Assembly: GCF_037975245.1 (NCBI RefSeq)
Contig: NC_092580.1
Location: forward strand, 11,501,501 to 11,561,500
Direction: 5' to 3'
DNA length: 60,000 bases
Source of the DNA: Apostichopus japonicus
Lineage: Eukaryota > Echinodermata > Holothuroidea > Aspidochirotida > Stichopodidae
This document shows, in pieces, positions 38,489-51,010 of the stretch. Position 1 is the stretch's first letter; every line of letters begins with the position of its first letter. The notes under the pieces were generated by a model that worked only from the letters and a program-made list of their open reading frames with translations, did not search any database and was not told where the DNA came from. Both the position numbers and the translations under genes were made by a program.

Positions 38489-38874
38489 TCGCACATTTCA
38501 GGTGATTATCTGTAGTTGATATCAATTCTATTTGGGTATTTATTTGTTCATGTTTCAACGATTAAAAAGCTCTTACACAGTTTCACACATCTTGGTTATT
38601 GGCCAATATGTAAGGTGAACGAAGTCAACAATGAAAAATCTAAACAAAATTAGTCTACATGTCATGACCCTGTTCCGGTATAAAGCAATATATACCGTAT
38701 CGATACACCCACCAGGCATTTAACGGTAGACGGAAATCCCCACCTGTCTCAACTGCTCACTAGCCGTGGTGTTTTATAAACATAGTGTACACGGACACAC
38801 ATCGTACATTAGATACGAGATAAGGTCTATTGTTGGGAAGATATATTACGAATTGGAATTCACCCCCCCCCCCC

Positions 38875-38994
<120 letters not shown>

Positions 38995-39047
38995 ACTATG
39001 GATCCTACCTTAGGTCGACAGTTACATTACTTACACACTAAATTTAA

Positions 39048-39102
39048 TCTAACCCTAACCCTTTTTTCTAACCCTAACCCTGAACCGACCCTAACCAAAA
39101 CT
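39048..39102. repeat. Short interstitial telomere-like array
   Basis: CTAACCCTAACCC occurs twice, separated by TTTTTT, followed by TGAACCGACCCTAACC. This is the C-strand of TTAGGG with mutated units, between two long AT microsatellites. Confidence 0.8.
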
Positions 39103-39176
39103 TTTAAATGAACGTTTTAGAGGACGGAGAACATTATAAAGCTAGGCGACAATAAAACTAAGGTACATATCATGAG

Positions 39177-39326
<150 letters not shown>

Positions 39327-39875
39327 AGATATATACCAGATATATACATATATATGTTGGGTATAGGTGGAGTATTTTGCAACTCAGGGATGGTAAACCT
39401 ACATGTTTTCTTTTATATCTTTGAGTACTTCCTTATTTTTTATTAACTTGAACGCTGGAGAAAGTTCGTGGATCATGTCCCATTCGTAGCCAGTTGTTTT
39501 ATTTTGGACTATACGTTTCGATAATAGGTTGACGTCGAGTTTAACAATGGTAAAAGGTTAGTATAAATTAGAGGTTAATAATCATATAAATAATTCAACA
39601 TCTATTAACAGAAAGAGCTTTCGTTTTTCTTATTCGTTTAAATGGAACTCATTGATGTGACCGAAATTATTAGCCCGTACACACCTTTTACCGTTAGAAA
39701 GGTCAACGCCAATCTATTATCAAACGGTATAGTAAAAAAAAAAACGCGAGGAATTGGACATGATCCGATCTATCTGCATCTTTGGTCAAAAGCACATTTT
39801 GATATAGGATTTTGCGTCACTAATTTTTTAAAACTGAAATTTATATAAACCCATCTAGCAGCAGCAGCAACAAGT

Positions 39876-40876
39876 CACTGGCGGATCCAGGACCTTTGTT
39901 TGGGAGGGGCCAAAGTGGCATTAGAGTGATATGGGGGAGGGGTCTAAGGGGAGGGGGCCCCCTCCCCTTTGGAAAATTTTCTATTACTGAATGCCCTCAG
40001 ATGCAATTTGGTGCGACAAAAGTGTACAATGGTGATGTTAATTTACTTCTAAAAAAATGTTTCCCAGGTGTAATTTTCTAAAATATTTATAAAACAAAGT
40101 TGGGGTCATCTTTCTCAAGAAATTTTATTTCTCATAGGTTATAAATTTCTTACAACCAGCCTGTAACTGCAAAATGGTGTTAAACTCTAAATCCTCATGC
40201 TCATACATTTACATAGCTCCCAACTCTTGAGAAGGCAAATGCTGGTCCATGCCACGAATCGCCGTCCTGGGGGAGGGGTATAAGGGGAGGGGGTGTCCCC
40301 CTCCCCTTGATTTTTTTTGGAATCCTGGTGATGCTTACATGTAAAATGGTGGCACTTAGAAAGGCTTTTGTCACCCAACATTTTCTGAGAAATATGCATT
40401 TTTTTTGTGTGTAACATCAATAAATTGAATAGTAGGTGATAATTCATTCTTTCCCGTGGCATGAAAATGTTCGCTGCTCGCCCCAATGAAAAGAAATATA
40501 GGCTAATTTGAGGTTCAAATGATGCTGTAAAGGAGGTTTTATACTCTATTATGCTAAATGCTAAAGAAATGATGGTTGCTAAGTCAAAATTTGATGCAAT
40601 TTTTTTATGTATACTTGACAATTACAATGCGGATTTTTCGGACGCTTGTGCGGGTCAGCGGGTTTGGGTGTTAGAATGCGGGTCTAATTCCCGCGAATTG
40701 CGGGTCAGTTGGGAGCTCTGCATTTAATTTTAAACCAGAAAACGAAAAGGTTTAGACTAGTCTACCACTGCTATTTTTTTAATTTCCAATCATATGATTT
40801 AGCGGATGTTCGGAAACACTTTTTGGCTCACCTTTGGCTCACCTTGGCCCCCCCCCCCCCCTTGGATCCGCCAGTG
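39876..40876. mobile_element. 1,001-bp hAT-like non-autonomous element with perfect target duplication
   Basis: The termini are CACTGGCGGATCCAGGA on the left and, inverted, CACTGGCGGATCCAAGG on the right. CAACAAGT is repeated exactly at 39868-39875 and 40877-40884. Internally it has a 24-bp perfect palindrome at 39946-39969 (arm AAGGGGAGGGGG), and a second, slightly interrupted copy of the same hairpin lies near 40283-40310. The longest open frame (40187-40621, minus) resembles no transposase I recognise, so the element is probably mobilised in trans. Confidence 0.92.
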
Positions 40877-41287
40877 CAACAAGTTAGTGGCGCCATCCTT
40901 GCAATTGAGCTTAAAAAGTGTTTGTTTTTTCTTTAGAATGTACAAATCAATTATTCATTGCAGATTATAATATTCTCGCAAGCAAGTCACGCAAGAATGT
41001 AATTATAAATGAAGGAAAACTTGACAATCATGAGTAAACATTCCAAGTGTATATATCACACTTCAAATATAAATCAACGACAATATTATGAACGATAAGT
41101 AAAGCTATTAATTGACCATCATCATACCATGATGACGTCACGTATCACCTACTATTATGCAATTTTTGGAATAAGTGAAAGGTTAATCAAATGCAAAAAA
41201 ATTGTCAAATGCAAATTAAGTTATCTAGTTTTAGTATACTCTTTCTAAGTGATCTTTTCAGAATATTGCACCCGATACTCATGGCTC

Positions 41288-41390
41288 GTACACAGTAACT
41301 ATACTGTTCGTGTCCTGTAACACATGTTGCACATGTTACGGACACATTACTGATGCACGGTTGTGGGACATGAACAGTATAGTGGCTGTA
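41288..41390. other. Inverted-repeat hairpin, about 103 bp
   Basis: The arms are ACTATACTGTTCGTGTCC (left) and the inverse of ACTATACTGTTCATGTCC (right). Nested inside is a second small inverted pair, GTAACACATG and CACATGTTAC. It could be a foldback element or a structured transcript; no gene context. Confidence 0.7.
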
Positions 41391-41587
41391 CCAACCATTT
41401 AGTGTGAGTTCTTTAATACGCGATTCTAAAATGAAGTCGTATCTATAGTCGTTTTATGACATAAATAGGCCTATTGGTATACCCAGAACACGGTATTTCG
41501 TCTTTCTCGACATGACGAATTCAGGCGTAATTTAAAGAGAGGTTTGAACTGGAATCAAGCGGTACCGTAACTCCTTTACTTCAAAAC

Positions 41588-41685
41588 CATAGCTAGTACG
41601 GTAACTTCTGGTGCCACCTGTAACACATGTTACTATACTATACATGTGTTACAGGTGGCACCCAGTAGTTACCCTACTATCTATG
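41588..41685. other. Long near-perfect hairpin, 98 bp
   Basis: The perfect inner arms TGCCACCTGTAACACATGT and ACATGTGTTACAGGTGGCA flank a short TACTATACTAT-like loop. The outer arms (from CATAGCTAGTACGG at 41588) pair with a few mismatches. It shares CCTGTAACACATGT with the hairpin 200-300 bp to its left. Confidence 0.8.
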
Positions 41686-43441
41686 AGTATAGGCTGAATA
41701 TTGTAAAGAAATTAGAAACAAAAGAGACACCGCGGGGGCATAAACTTACCACAAAATCTTTATAGTTTTCTTCTGTGACTGTCTTTAGTTAATATCCGAG
41801 GCGTATCATATTTAGGAATAGACATATGAGATCTAAATCTAGCTAAATAACGGACCTTTTTTTCCTTCTGTCTTTCAAAAGACAAACAACAAAGTGCATA
41901 ATTATGACGTAGACTGAACTTCCAGTAATTTTATGATAAAATTTGAATATATCCAATTGACAAGAAGAAAGGAAATGATTGGTTTTTTTTTAATACTATG
42001 TAACATGCATGTTCGAAATACGATATCTTTCCGATAATGTTGTTTTGATGATTACTGTTATGGGAAGATGTTATTTTACAATAATTGGAAATTACCCGAC
42101 ATCGCTTATATTACGCCTATATGGTTTTTGCGGACTGACCTCAATCCCGGAAACCACAACCACTTATTCGAGAGTCATTCTTACATAGTTCCTTCATTTG
42201 GATTTAATATTTCCAACGCTCAGGTCTCTCTGGATTAAGTTCAATGTCCTGCTTTGTATGTGTTATAAGTTAATAAACATCAAATGGGCAAAGCTTTTTT
42301 TTCTGTCTTTACTCCACTCCACGCCACATCACCTCACATTACTTCACCTTACTTTATATAGAAATATAGACCACGGTAAGTAAGATTTAGTCAAAACAAA
42401 CGTATTAAAATGTAATGATAATAACCAAACAGGAATGTCTATTATCAGTGACGGATCCATAGAAGTTGGGATACTAGTATCATTAACAACCGAGACTATA
42501 TACTACCAAAATAGCAGAGTTCACGCAAAACATCGATAAAACAAATGTAAGGTACATCATCCCGCTCGGTAGCCCGGACCCCTCCCTGGATCAAGGATTT
42601 CGTCTTTGCCATCGACTGTGATATTTATTGCATTGCTAAATACAGCATTTATCTATCTGGTAAATGTTTTTAATTTCAAGCCGACTGAATACGACCTAAC
42701 ATGAACTCGACGGTCAACACGTTCAAAGCGTTGCTAATTGGACGTGGCCGCGTGTGTGATCTAAAGGTTGCATGGTTACGAGCAGAGATACGTTCGACGC
42801 TATACAACATCTTTGGTTAACAAATTCACCAGTTTAAGTCGCTCAGGGTAAAAAAATTTTAAAAAAAAACCTGTATGATCTTCCTGCCTGATTGGCAAGC
42901 GCTGCGGTTCATGTCTGCGACAGCCCAGTCTCAACCAACGGGAAAGTGAACTAAATCATTTGCCTCTAAAGAGAACACCGGTCTTTTAACAGAAAATTAT
43001 AGTCATCCAGGGTGCGTCCAATGTGCTGGGGTTTAGTTCTTTGTAAGACTATGTGTCTTGACGACTATACCAAAAACAAGATCTCGAAGGCCGAGTTGAG
43101 TCGGGAGAGCGATCAGTCGGCTCTGTGAAGCTGGTTCAACGTGCACGTAAACTAGACCAGAATAGGGGGAGTCTGTGGTTAACTTGCTACCGGATCAATG
43201 ATCCAACCGGTGGCCATGGGGGCTCAGTGAGACAAGCGGTGCATTCGGCGCCTCGCATAAAACTAACACGTGACCAAATTAAGAGGAAGTCGACGCCCAT
43301 GATGGTACCATTATCAGCCTACACTTTCATTTCGAAAACCGCTTTGAAACTAAAATCAGCCATTTTGATATCTCAATTGATTTACACGGACGTCTCATTG
43401 CAGTATATATAATCCTAAAATATCAACAACAATATATATAC
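41686..43441. other. Intergenic stretch without recognised genes
   Basis: Only one possible transposon end is seen, CAGTGACGGATCCATAG at about 42447, with no partner terminus found. The open frames 42198-42383 and 43125-43412 are featureless. Confidence 0.5.
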
Positions 43442-45387
43442 CAGGCGCGTATCCAGGGGGGGCGTTGGGGCGCGCGCCCCCCGGGTAAGAAAAAGAGGAG
43501 AGAAAAAAAAGAGAAAAAAGAGAAGAAAAAAGGAAAAAAGAGGGTAAAAAAGAGGAGGAGGAGGAGAGGAAGGAAGGGAAAAGAAAAAGAAGAAGGAGAT
43601 AAAAAGGAGAAAAGTAGGGAGTGGAAGATAAACGCCAAGACACCGGGAAGAGAAAGATGAGCAGTGACATCATTACAGCGCTGATCCCTATTATATACAC
43701 ATATACACATGGCCGGGTAGCCAGTGACGGATCGAGGATTTCGGAAGGGGCGTGCGCCTCACCCTACCCCTTACACCGACAACTCCAATTTTGACGTTTC
43801 CATTTTCCTCTGTCACTAATGTATCTATATATATACTATATATGGTCTATCATGGTCTATCATGGACGCCTTAAACAATTGTGCTATGAAACCAACTGTG
43901 GCTGGTCTCGAACTCGACCGAGTCGTCGGAGAACATGACCTATTTCGGGAATGGGGCGACCGCCGCCCCCCCCCCCCCCGAGCATATTTTTGTTATGATA
44001 TCGCTAGTAAATTCGAAATAGAAAATGCTTAGATGCAACTTACAAGGCATGGTAAGTGTCATTTCCAGCGATCTAGGATGCATTTTCGGCCAAAATTTTC
44101 TTGTACGCTTCGCGCCAACTCGTGGTGGCGCTACGCTTAGATAGTTTGCCTACAGGCTTCGCCCCTCCCTTGGCAAATAATTCGCTACGCGCCTGTTCGA
44201 ATTTGTAAAGCAAACAGCAGATATCACATCATATCAGTGAGCATGAAAATGGCGGTTCCAGGATGAACAGCCTCAAAACTGTCGATGTGTGTAGTCATAA
44301 GGACCCAATTTGATTTTGGGGGCTGTAACGACTTGCCCGAAAAATATAGCCTAAATTTTTCGCGCGCCCCGCGCGCGTTTAACATGTTGGTGTCAATATC
44401 ATATCAGCAAGCATCGGTTATTACATTGCATGCCATCGTGTACCGTACGGTCCGTGGAAATTGCGCAGTATACCGCGGGACGCTAATGTAAACAACGGAA
44501 TGTATTATGTAGATGGAGAAAAAGCATTATTAGGTCCAATTATGTCAAATTCTTTTTAACATTAGTAATGGCAAATTAGTCGGCCAAGCTTAAAACTTTA
44601 TTTTAATTATCAAGGAGATATTTTTTAAACTTTTCATGTCCTTTCGCTACATCATTGCAATTTATTTTTCTTTCAGTAGGAGCCCCTCCCCCCCCCCCCC
44701 CGCCTCCTACGCCTATGTGTGTAGTGTTCGGTTTCGGAAATATCTGCTATTTTTCCATTTCCTTCTACCAAGTTTTATAATAACCGTTATAAGAGGGTTT
44801 AATATTTGTACACCAATAAATTAACTGTGTCTGAATTTTAGAAAATTTCCTAAACAACCTTCCTCATCATACTTCCCTCTACTCGTGTAATTTTGACCGA
44901 CCGGTCTGTTAGGGGTTCAAGGAGGTTTTTCTATATTGGTTGTCCTTAGATGACATTTTTTGTAACATTATGGGTATGTTTATAGGTTAGTTTATTCACG
45001 AGAAATGTGAATTTTCAAATTCTTAACAAATAATAGGCTTAAAACCTTCAAAAGTGGGGCTGTCGGGTATTGTGGGCCGCGACGTAGAATCACCTACAAA
45101 AAGCAATGATCCACAGGAGATGCGATGAGGTCGAACATGATGTGTGACTGGTGAAAATCTTCAAAAACGTTATGGATGGAAAAAAAAAAATTGGGAAATA
45201 CTTGGTTCACAGGCAAAAGTGTACATTTGGTTGGTCATTTTCAAGCCCGAGAAGTGCCATTTCCGGTGATCTGGGGGGGGGGGGGGGGTATCAAAACCAG
45301 AAATTTTCTTGTACGCTGCCCGCCAACCGATGGTGGCGCTCCGCTTAGATAGTAATACGGATCCTGAAAATCCTGGATACGCCCCTG
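43442..45387. mobile_element. Composite hAT-like element, copy A (1,946 bp)
   Basis: It starts CAGGCGCGTATCCAGGGGG and ends, inverted, CAGGGGCGTATCCAGGATTT. In order it holds a purine-rich (GA) tract at 43490-43630, an internal CAGTGACGGATC terminus at about 43721, an internal MITE core ending in ACGCGCCTG near 44196, a unique middle with GC-rich CGCGCGC stretches, and a final MITE core at 45240-45355. Copy B at 56728-58665 has the same order and nearly the same length, which defines the ends. Target duplication is unclear because both flanks are AT repeats. Confidence 0.85.
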
Positions 45388-45388
45388 T

Positions 45389-45491
<103 letters not shown>

Positions 45492-46033
45492 CATATCGAT
45501 AATACGCACATGTTATATACGTACAATTCATGAGCGGGTGCATTCTGTCGAGCGCACGAAACACGTATATTATATATACATGTGTTTTATCAAACATTAT
45601 AGCTTTTCATGAATGTATAAGTATAAATTCACGTAATCAAACATCACATGGAAGACACGTGTACTTTATCGTATAAGGTAATGATACAGAAAGTATAACC
45701 TCCTTGAAAGGTTTCGCCGAAGGCCATTCTAGATCATTTTTGGATGTTTTACGGAAGTGTGCGTCTGGATAGAGATCGAAATATGAGTCATTGCAATCAT
45801 TATAGCCATTGACAAGAGTTTCCACATGTCTAAATGTTTAACTAACGAAACATAGCCTGTTAAAAAGGTCTCATTAGTCGTTCTAGAATCACGTTTTAAT
45901 CAGTTATTTCTAATACGAAATGATTCAATCAGGAGGGGTCTATGGTGTGAAGGCTCGAAGCAGCCCTAACGTTTGAGTCGATTTTTGTTGTTTGTTTCAT
46001 ACTATACGAATAAAAGTTCATCACATTTGCATT

Positions 46034-46444
46034 CTTTCTTTCTTTCTTTCTTCCTTCCTTCCTTCATTCCTTCATTGCTTCATTCATTCATTCATTCATT
46101 CATTCATTCATTCATTCATTCATTCATTCATTCATTCATTCATTCATTCATTCATTCATTCATTCATTCATTCATTCATTCATTCATTCATTCATTCATT
46201 CATTCATTGCTTCATTCATTCATTCATTCATTCGTTCATTCGTTCGTTCGTTCGTTCGTTCGTTCGTTCGTTCGTTCGTTCGTTCGTTCGTTCGTTCGTT
46301 CGTTCGTTCGTTCGTTCGTTCGTTCGTTCGTTCGTTCGTTCGTTCATTCATTCATTGCTTCATTCATTCATTCATTGCTTCATTCATTCATTCATTGCTT
46401 CATTCATTCATTCATTGCTTCATTCATTCATTCATTCGTTCGTT

Positions 46445-46475
<31 letters not shown>

Positions 46476-46616
46476 ACATTCATTCAGTCTTTCATTCATA
46501 TATGCATGCATGCATTCATTCATTGGTTCGGTCGGTCGGTCATTCGTTCGTTCGTTCATTAATTAATTCATTCATTCATTCATTCATGCATTCATCTCAT
46601 TCATTCATTCATAGTT
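46034..46616. repeat. Tetranucleotide array (CTTT, CATT, CGTT and variants)
   Basis: CATT repeats from about 46078 change to CGTT repeats near 46233 and back near 46345, with CATTGCTT interruptions at regular intervals, then CGGT/CATG variants. Phe-Ile-His-Ser and Phe-Val-Arg-Ser frames across it are artefacts. Confidence 0.97.
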
Positions 46617-46842
46617 CGAAGTAGCTACTCCTCGCCTCTGGAATGGATTAGCTCTAGAACCCAGATGTTGTTCCTCCCTCACTTCGTTCAAACAAATTCT
46701 GAAAACTGTGTTAAGCAATAGTTCTTTTATTCATGCTCTCTCTCTCGCGCGCCTTGAGCACCCTTCCGGGTGGATATTCGCGCTGTACAAATCACCATTA
46801 TAGTTATTCATTCATTCATTTTATTATTAATATAATTATTTA
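46617..46842 (+). mobile_element. 5'-truncated L2/CR1-like LINE: reverse transcriptase C-terminus and 3' tail
   Basis: Frame 46621-46803 encodes PRLWNGLALEP followed after a Ser-rich stretch by SLTSFKQILKTVL, the usual C-terminal end of L2/CR1-type ORF2, then a stop. The DNA then has the conserved GCGCCTTGAGCACCC ... GGATATTCGCGCTGTACAAAT tail common in these LINEs, ending in ATTC/ATT repeats. Only about 230 bp remain; the left side abuts the tetranucleotide array. Confidence 0.8.
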
Positions 46843-48937
46843 TGTGAACAAAATCTTGGAAATCGTCTTATAGCTTTCAAACTTGTAACATGGTTTGAAA
46901 AATAGATAAATGGTGGGGGGGGGGGGGGCGGGTAAGAAACGTCAAAACTTCGAGATAAAAGGACAACATGTCGACGATAAACCTGTAGCATTAAGTTCGC
47001 CCAACTTCGAATGTTGAGATCGAACATGGTCAAAATACGGTTAAGTGATTTTAGGAGGATCGTTACAAATTTTAGAACTATTTTGACTGTTGAGACAAAC
47101 CAAATTTTATGAGAGGTCACAATTTAATGAGATTTAATGAATTTAATGAGGGATCAAATTAAGTCTATACCCATAATTGAAGCTGCATGACACCGACGCA
47201 AAGGTCACTGACCTTGTCATTAGCATAAATACTCTTTGAAGACCATACGAACTAGGACACTTTACTGCTAGACTACAAAATACTTTGAACAATGTTTTAC
47301 AGATGGCCGTTGCTGACCCTAAAAAAAAACAATATATACCATCAAATAGTTGGCGTGATATTTTATAGACGACATTTGACAAACCTTATAACACAGCGGT
47401 GACCTTGGGTGAACCTCAAACGGAAAACAAACTACTGTAAAAACATTTTGCCCAATACTTTATTGGATGTACTTTGTTGACCCGACAACTCAATACAATA
47501 TATTGTCAAATAAATACAAGTATATACTTTGCTAAAAATTTCATGTTTTTTTGTTTGTTGTTGTATATTTTCGTTACTAGTGTTCCTCAACAGTTCAACA
47601 CACCCTGCCTATTATATACTTTGAATTAAATGTGTCCACTTCAATATGTCGAGAGGAAGTGTTTTGGACACATATCAAAAGTGTTTGACACACATTAACA
47701 GCGGGGAGTACGTCTGAAATTACATGTTATGTGTGGAAACTTTACCTAAATGATCGCTGATTAATATCTTAATATACTTCCTTTGAAATAGATAAAAGCA
47801 ATTAAAGTAATCGTCTCGGAAATAATTTTGTTGTCTAACATACGGATTCATAAATATTGCAGTATCACACACTTGCTTATACAAGTCGTCAACTTTCCCA
47901 CGACGAAAACGTATGAGTTTTTTTTTTTTTTTACGCTGTCAGTTTGAAAGGGTCAAATGAATACACGTATCGACGCAATATGCTATGGGTATATACAATG
48001 GTATGGGAACTTCAAAATAACTTGGTTGTAGGCCATATGGACCACATATACAGATGTATATCTAAAGATCGGAATTACACCAGTTTGGCAATTGGATATA
48101 CTATTTGGTTGTATCGTGGCTTAACCGATGCAAAGCTATTTACAAACATTAATATTCTTACATTATATCTGTTTTTAAGGGTACAGTGTTTTTTTTTTGG
48201 GTCAACCGTCATCGGATGACCAGTTTATACATAGACATATATGCTAACTATCAGTATACAGCTGCTTCCAGTGTTTTGATTTTTTGTTTTTGTGCATTGT
48301 ATATATAGTGCAATGTGTGTCTTTAATCATGGAACGCGAAAATTGCGTTTTTGTCGGTTTACAATAACGACCGACATTAAACCTCGGCGTACGGAAGCCT
48401 GTTGTTGCCTTTTGAGAATTTTTTTTTAATAGTCGCCACGAATTATTCATACGTTCGGTGCGAATCATGAAGTAGTTGGTATTACGAACGAATTCATACT
48501 CCACACCTTAGGAATGGGATTTTGCGGATACTAAAGGGGCAGAGTTGCAGTGAGTCCTATAGTCTTACTCGTACTATTGCATAGTTGCGGGGTTTTTTTT
48601 TGTTTTTTGGCACACGTCCAAGTGGATTTGTACTCATATTCGAGGCATTTTAGAATTAAGTAAAGATATACGTTTTAGTGCAAAATTTAGAACTGGTACT
48701 GGCTTTTAGAGTCTTTTCCGTATACTGGTGCTCATAACAATTGGACTTCTACCTTGTACTTGTACTTATGGTGTTGTACTCGCACTGTAAGTTTGTAACA
48801 TGACAGTGATAGCCTGCTAATAATGCACTGGTCTTGCAATAAATGGTTCTGTCCATTATAAACACATCTTCTCATGGCTAAAGTTGACTACTTGGTAAAA
48901 TCGCTGACAAAAAAACCACATCCTTATATACATATAA

Positions 48938-48970
<33 letters not shown>

Positions 48971-50387
48971 TCCACAAAAAAAAATACATGGTAATGACAT
49001 TTGTAAGTACAGAGAACTTTGACAGCTATAAATAAACATTCCCGGTGTATCATGTTTCAAGGATAAATTAACAGGAAGATTATAATAGCCTTAAGTACAG
49101 ATTTGGAAGTGCTTTTGCCCAGATGACGTCACAGACACTCCTACTGTGGTCCAACTTCCTGGAGTATATAGTGGAATGTTAAGCTAGTCAAAATAGGTTA
49201 CATTCAAGCATGGAGGTAAAAACAGATCTGTTTTACCTCCATGATTCAAGCAACCACATCCCGCGCTAGGGGAAAGATATTGAGATGTGATTCAAGGGGA
49301 CTAGATCCCTCGTGAGACTAACCGACCAAAAACAAACTTTAGTATATCTTTACGCATGGAGCTACTGTACATGCCCTATGTAGCCTTTACCGGCACTGTG
49401 ATTCACACTATATTATGACCTCGCGAGTGCCGTGTACTATTCTCGCAATTGAAGCGTCTTATAGCTTAGCCTAGGAAAATAAAAAGGGCATCAGTTTAAC
49501 AGATATAATGAACTGATATGCCATTCTCTATACGAACTAGTGTGCTTGACAATTAAGAGTGTAGGTTGCTTCACGTGGCCTGTATAGGTGATTAAAGTCT
49601 AATTATTTCCACGTGTAAACTGGAGGGATGAGAAGGGAAATGACCCCGGCCGACCTCGTTACCGTTTGGCTTGTGAAATACATATACGTTCAGCACCCCT
49701 CTAAACCATTTATTTCTTCCCGCACGAGTTTTTTCGTATAGACAATTGACGACGATCGAATCATAGATAGCATACCAGCACAGATGATTTAATTTAATCA
49801 CCGTCCTAGGATGGGTGTAACCACATATACGGTACCTACGTTAATCCTTGATAGCTGCGGTGTCGTCGGATGAAAGCAACTAATTGTACTTATCTGTGTA
49901 ATTACAGAAGGTAGCTGACAACTATTCCAGACGTGAACGGAAGCTCTCAATGTTTAAATAGGTCAAAAGTTGATATCATTCGCTATTATACTCGCCAACG
50001 CCAAGATCAAGCAAGTATTTTCACCTTGTAGTTCTCATGGACTAAACACTATTATAGAGACGGGTAATATTTACCTTAGATACCTTGTCATGGTTTATAG
50101 GGAAAACTCTGTTTTTGTAAAGAAGCTTCGCGCTTCCACAAGATAACAGAACCTGTTATGCCACGATATATATACCTATACGTCTGAGTTCTAGTATAGT
50201 ATATCATATACACGCTGACGGTTTTACGAAGCGGAGCATGTCTTTGGAAGTCATCGTGATTTGGGTTGACCTCAACTTCCGGTGGCATTGCATTGGACTT
50301 CCGATTTAATTTGGTTAGTACAAAAGAAATTGCGAAAGATACGAGTATATAGAAGCTGACCAACTACCCGAGGAACTTTCACCGCCT
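46843..50387. other. Intergenic stretch without recognised genes
   Basis: It includes a short AT microsatellite (48940-48971) and a small palindrome (49209-49243), otherwise unremarkable. Open frames such as 47944-48219 and 50088-50363 lack motifs. Confidence 0.5.
49209..49243. other. Near-perfect 35-bp palindrome flanked by 9-bp direct repeats
   Basis: The arms CATGGAGGTAAAAACAGA and TCTGTTTTACCTCCATG differ by one extra A. ATTCAAGCA occurs at 49202-49210 and again at 49244-49252, overlapping the left arm by two bases. It could be a tiny foldback insertion or an excision scar. Confidence 0.6.
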
Positions 50388-50388
50388 T

Positions 50389-51010
50389 ATCCATGCAGAC
50401 TACATCATACCCATGCAGCCTACATCATATCCATGTAGCCTACATCATATCCATGCAGCCTACATCATATCCATGCAGCCTACATCATATCCATGCAGCC
50501 TACATCATATCCATGCAGACTACATCAATATCCATGTAGCCTACATCATATCCATGCAGCCTACATCATATCCATGCAGACTACAGCAATATCCATGTAG
50601 CCTACATCATATCCATGCAGCCTACATCATATCCATGCAGCCTACATCATATCCATGCAGACTACATCAATATCCATGTAGCCTACATCATATCCATGCA
50701 GCCTACATCATATCCATGCAGACTACAGCATATCCATGCAGCCTACATCATATCCATGCAGCATACATCATATCCATGTAGCCTACATCATATCCATGTA
50801 GCCTACATCATATCCATGTAGCCTACATCATATCCATGCAGCTTACATCATATCCATGCAGCCTACATCATATCCATGTAGCCTACATCATATCCATGTA
50901 GCCTACATCATATCCATGCAGCCTACATCATATCCATGCAGCCTACATCATATCCATGCAGCCTACATCATATCCATGCAGCTTACATCATATCCATGCA
51001 GCTTACATTA
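50389..51010. repeat. 20-bp minisatellite, about 31 copies
   Basis: The unit is TACATCATATCCATGCAGCC, with TAGCC/CAGAC variants and occasional 21-bp units (TACATCAATATCC). The open frames over it are artefacts of a period not divisible by three. Confidence 0.97.

Noticed and set aside
40187-40621. Transposase fragment in the 39876-40876 element
   Set aside because: The 144-codon frame has no recognisable hAT motif.
42447-42475. Another hAT-like element
   Set aside because: Only one terminus-like sequence (CAGTGACGGATCC) was seen, with no partner end or target duplication.
45973-46624. Phe-Ile-His-Ser / Phe-Val-Arg-Ser frames
   Set aside because: Translation of the CATT/CGTT array.
50413-50821. 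Frames reading SYPCSLHHIHA repeats
   Set aside because: A 20-bp minisatellite; the unit cycles through all frames and has no splice or start context.
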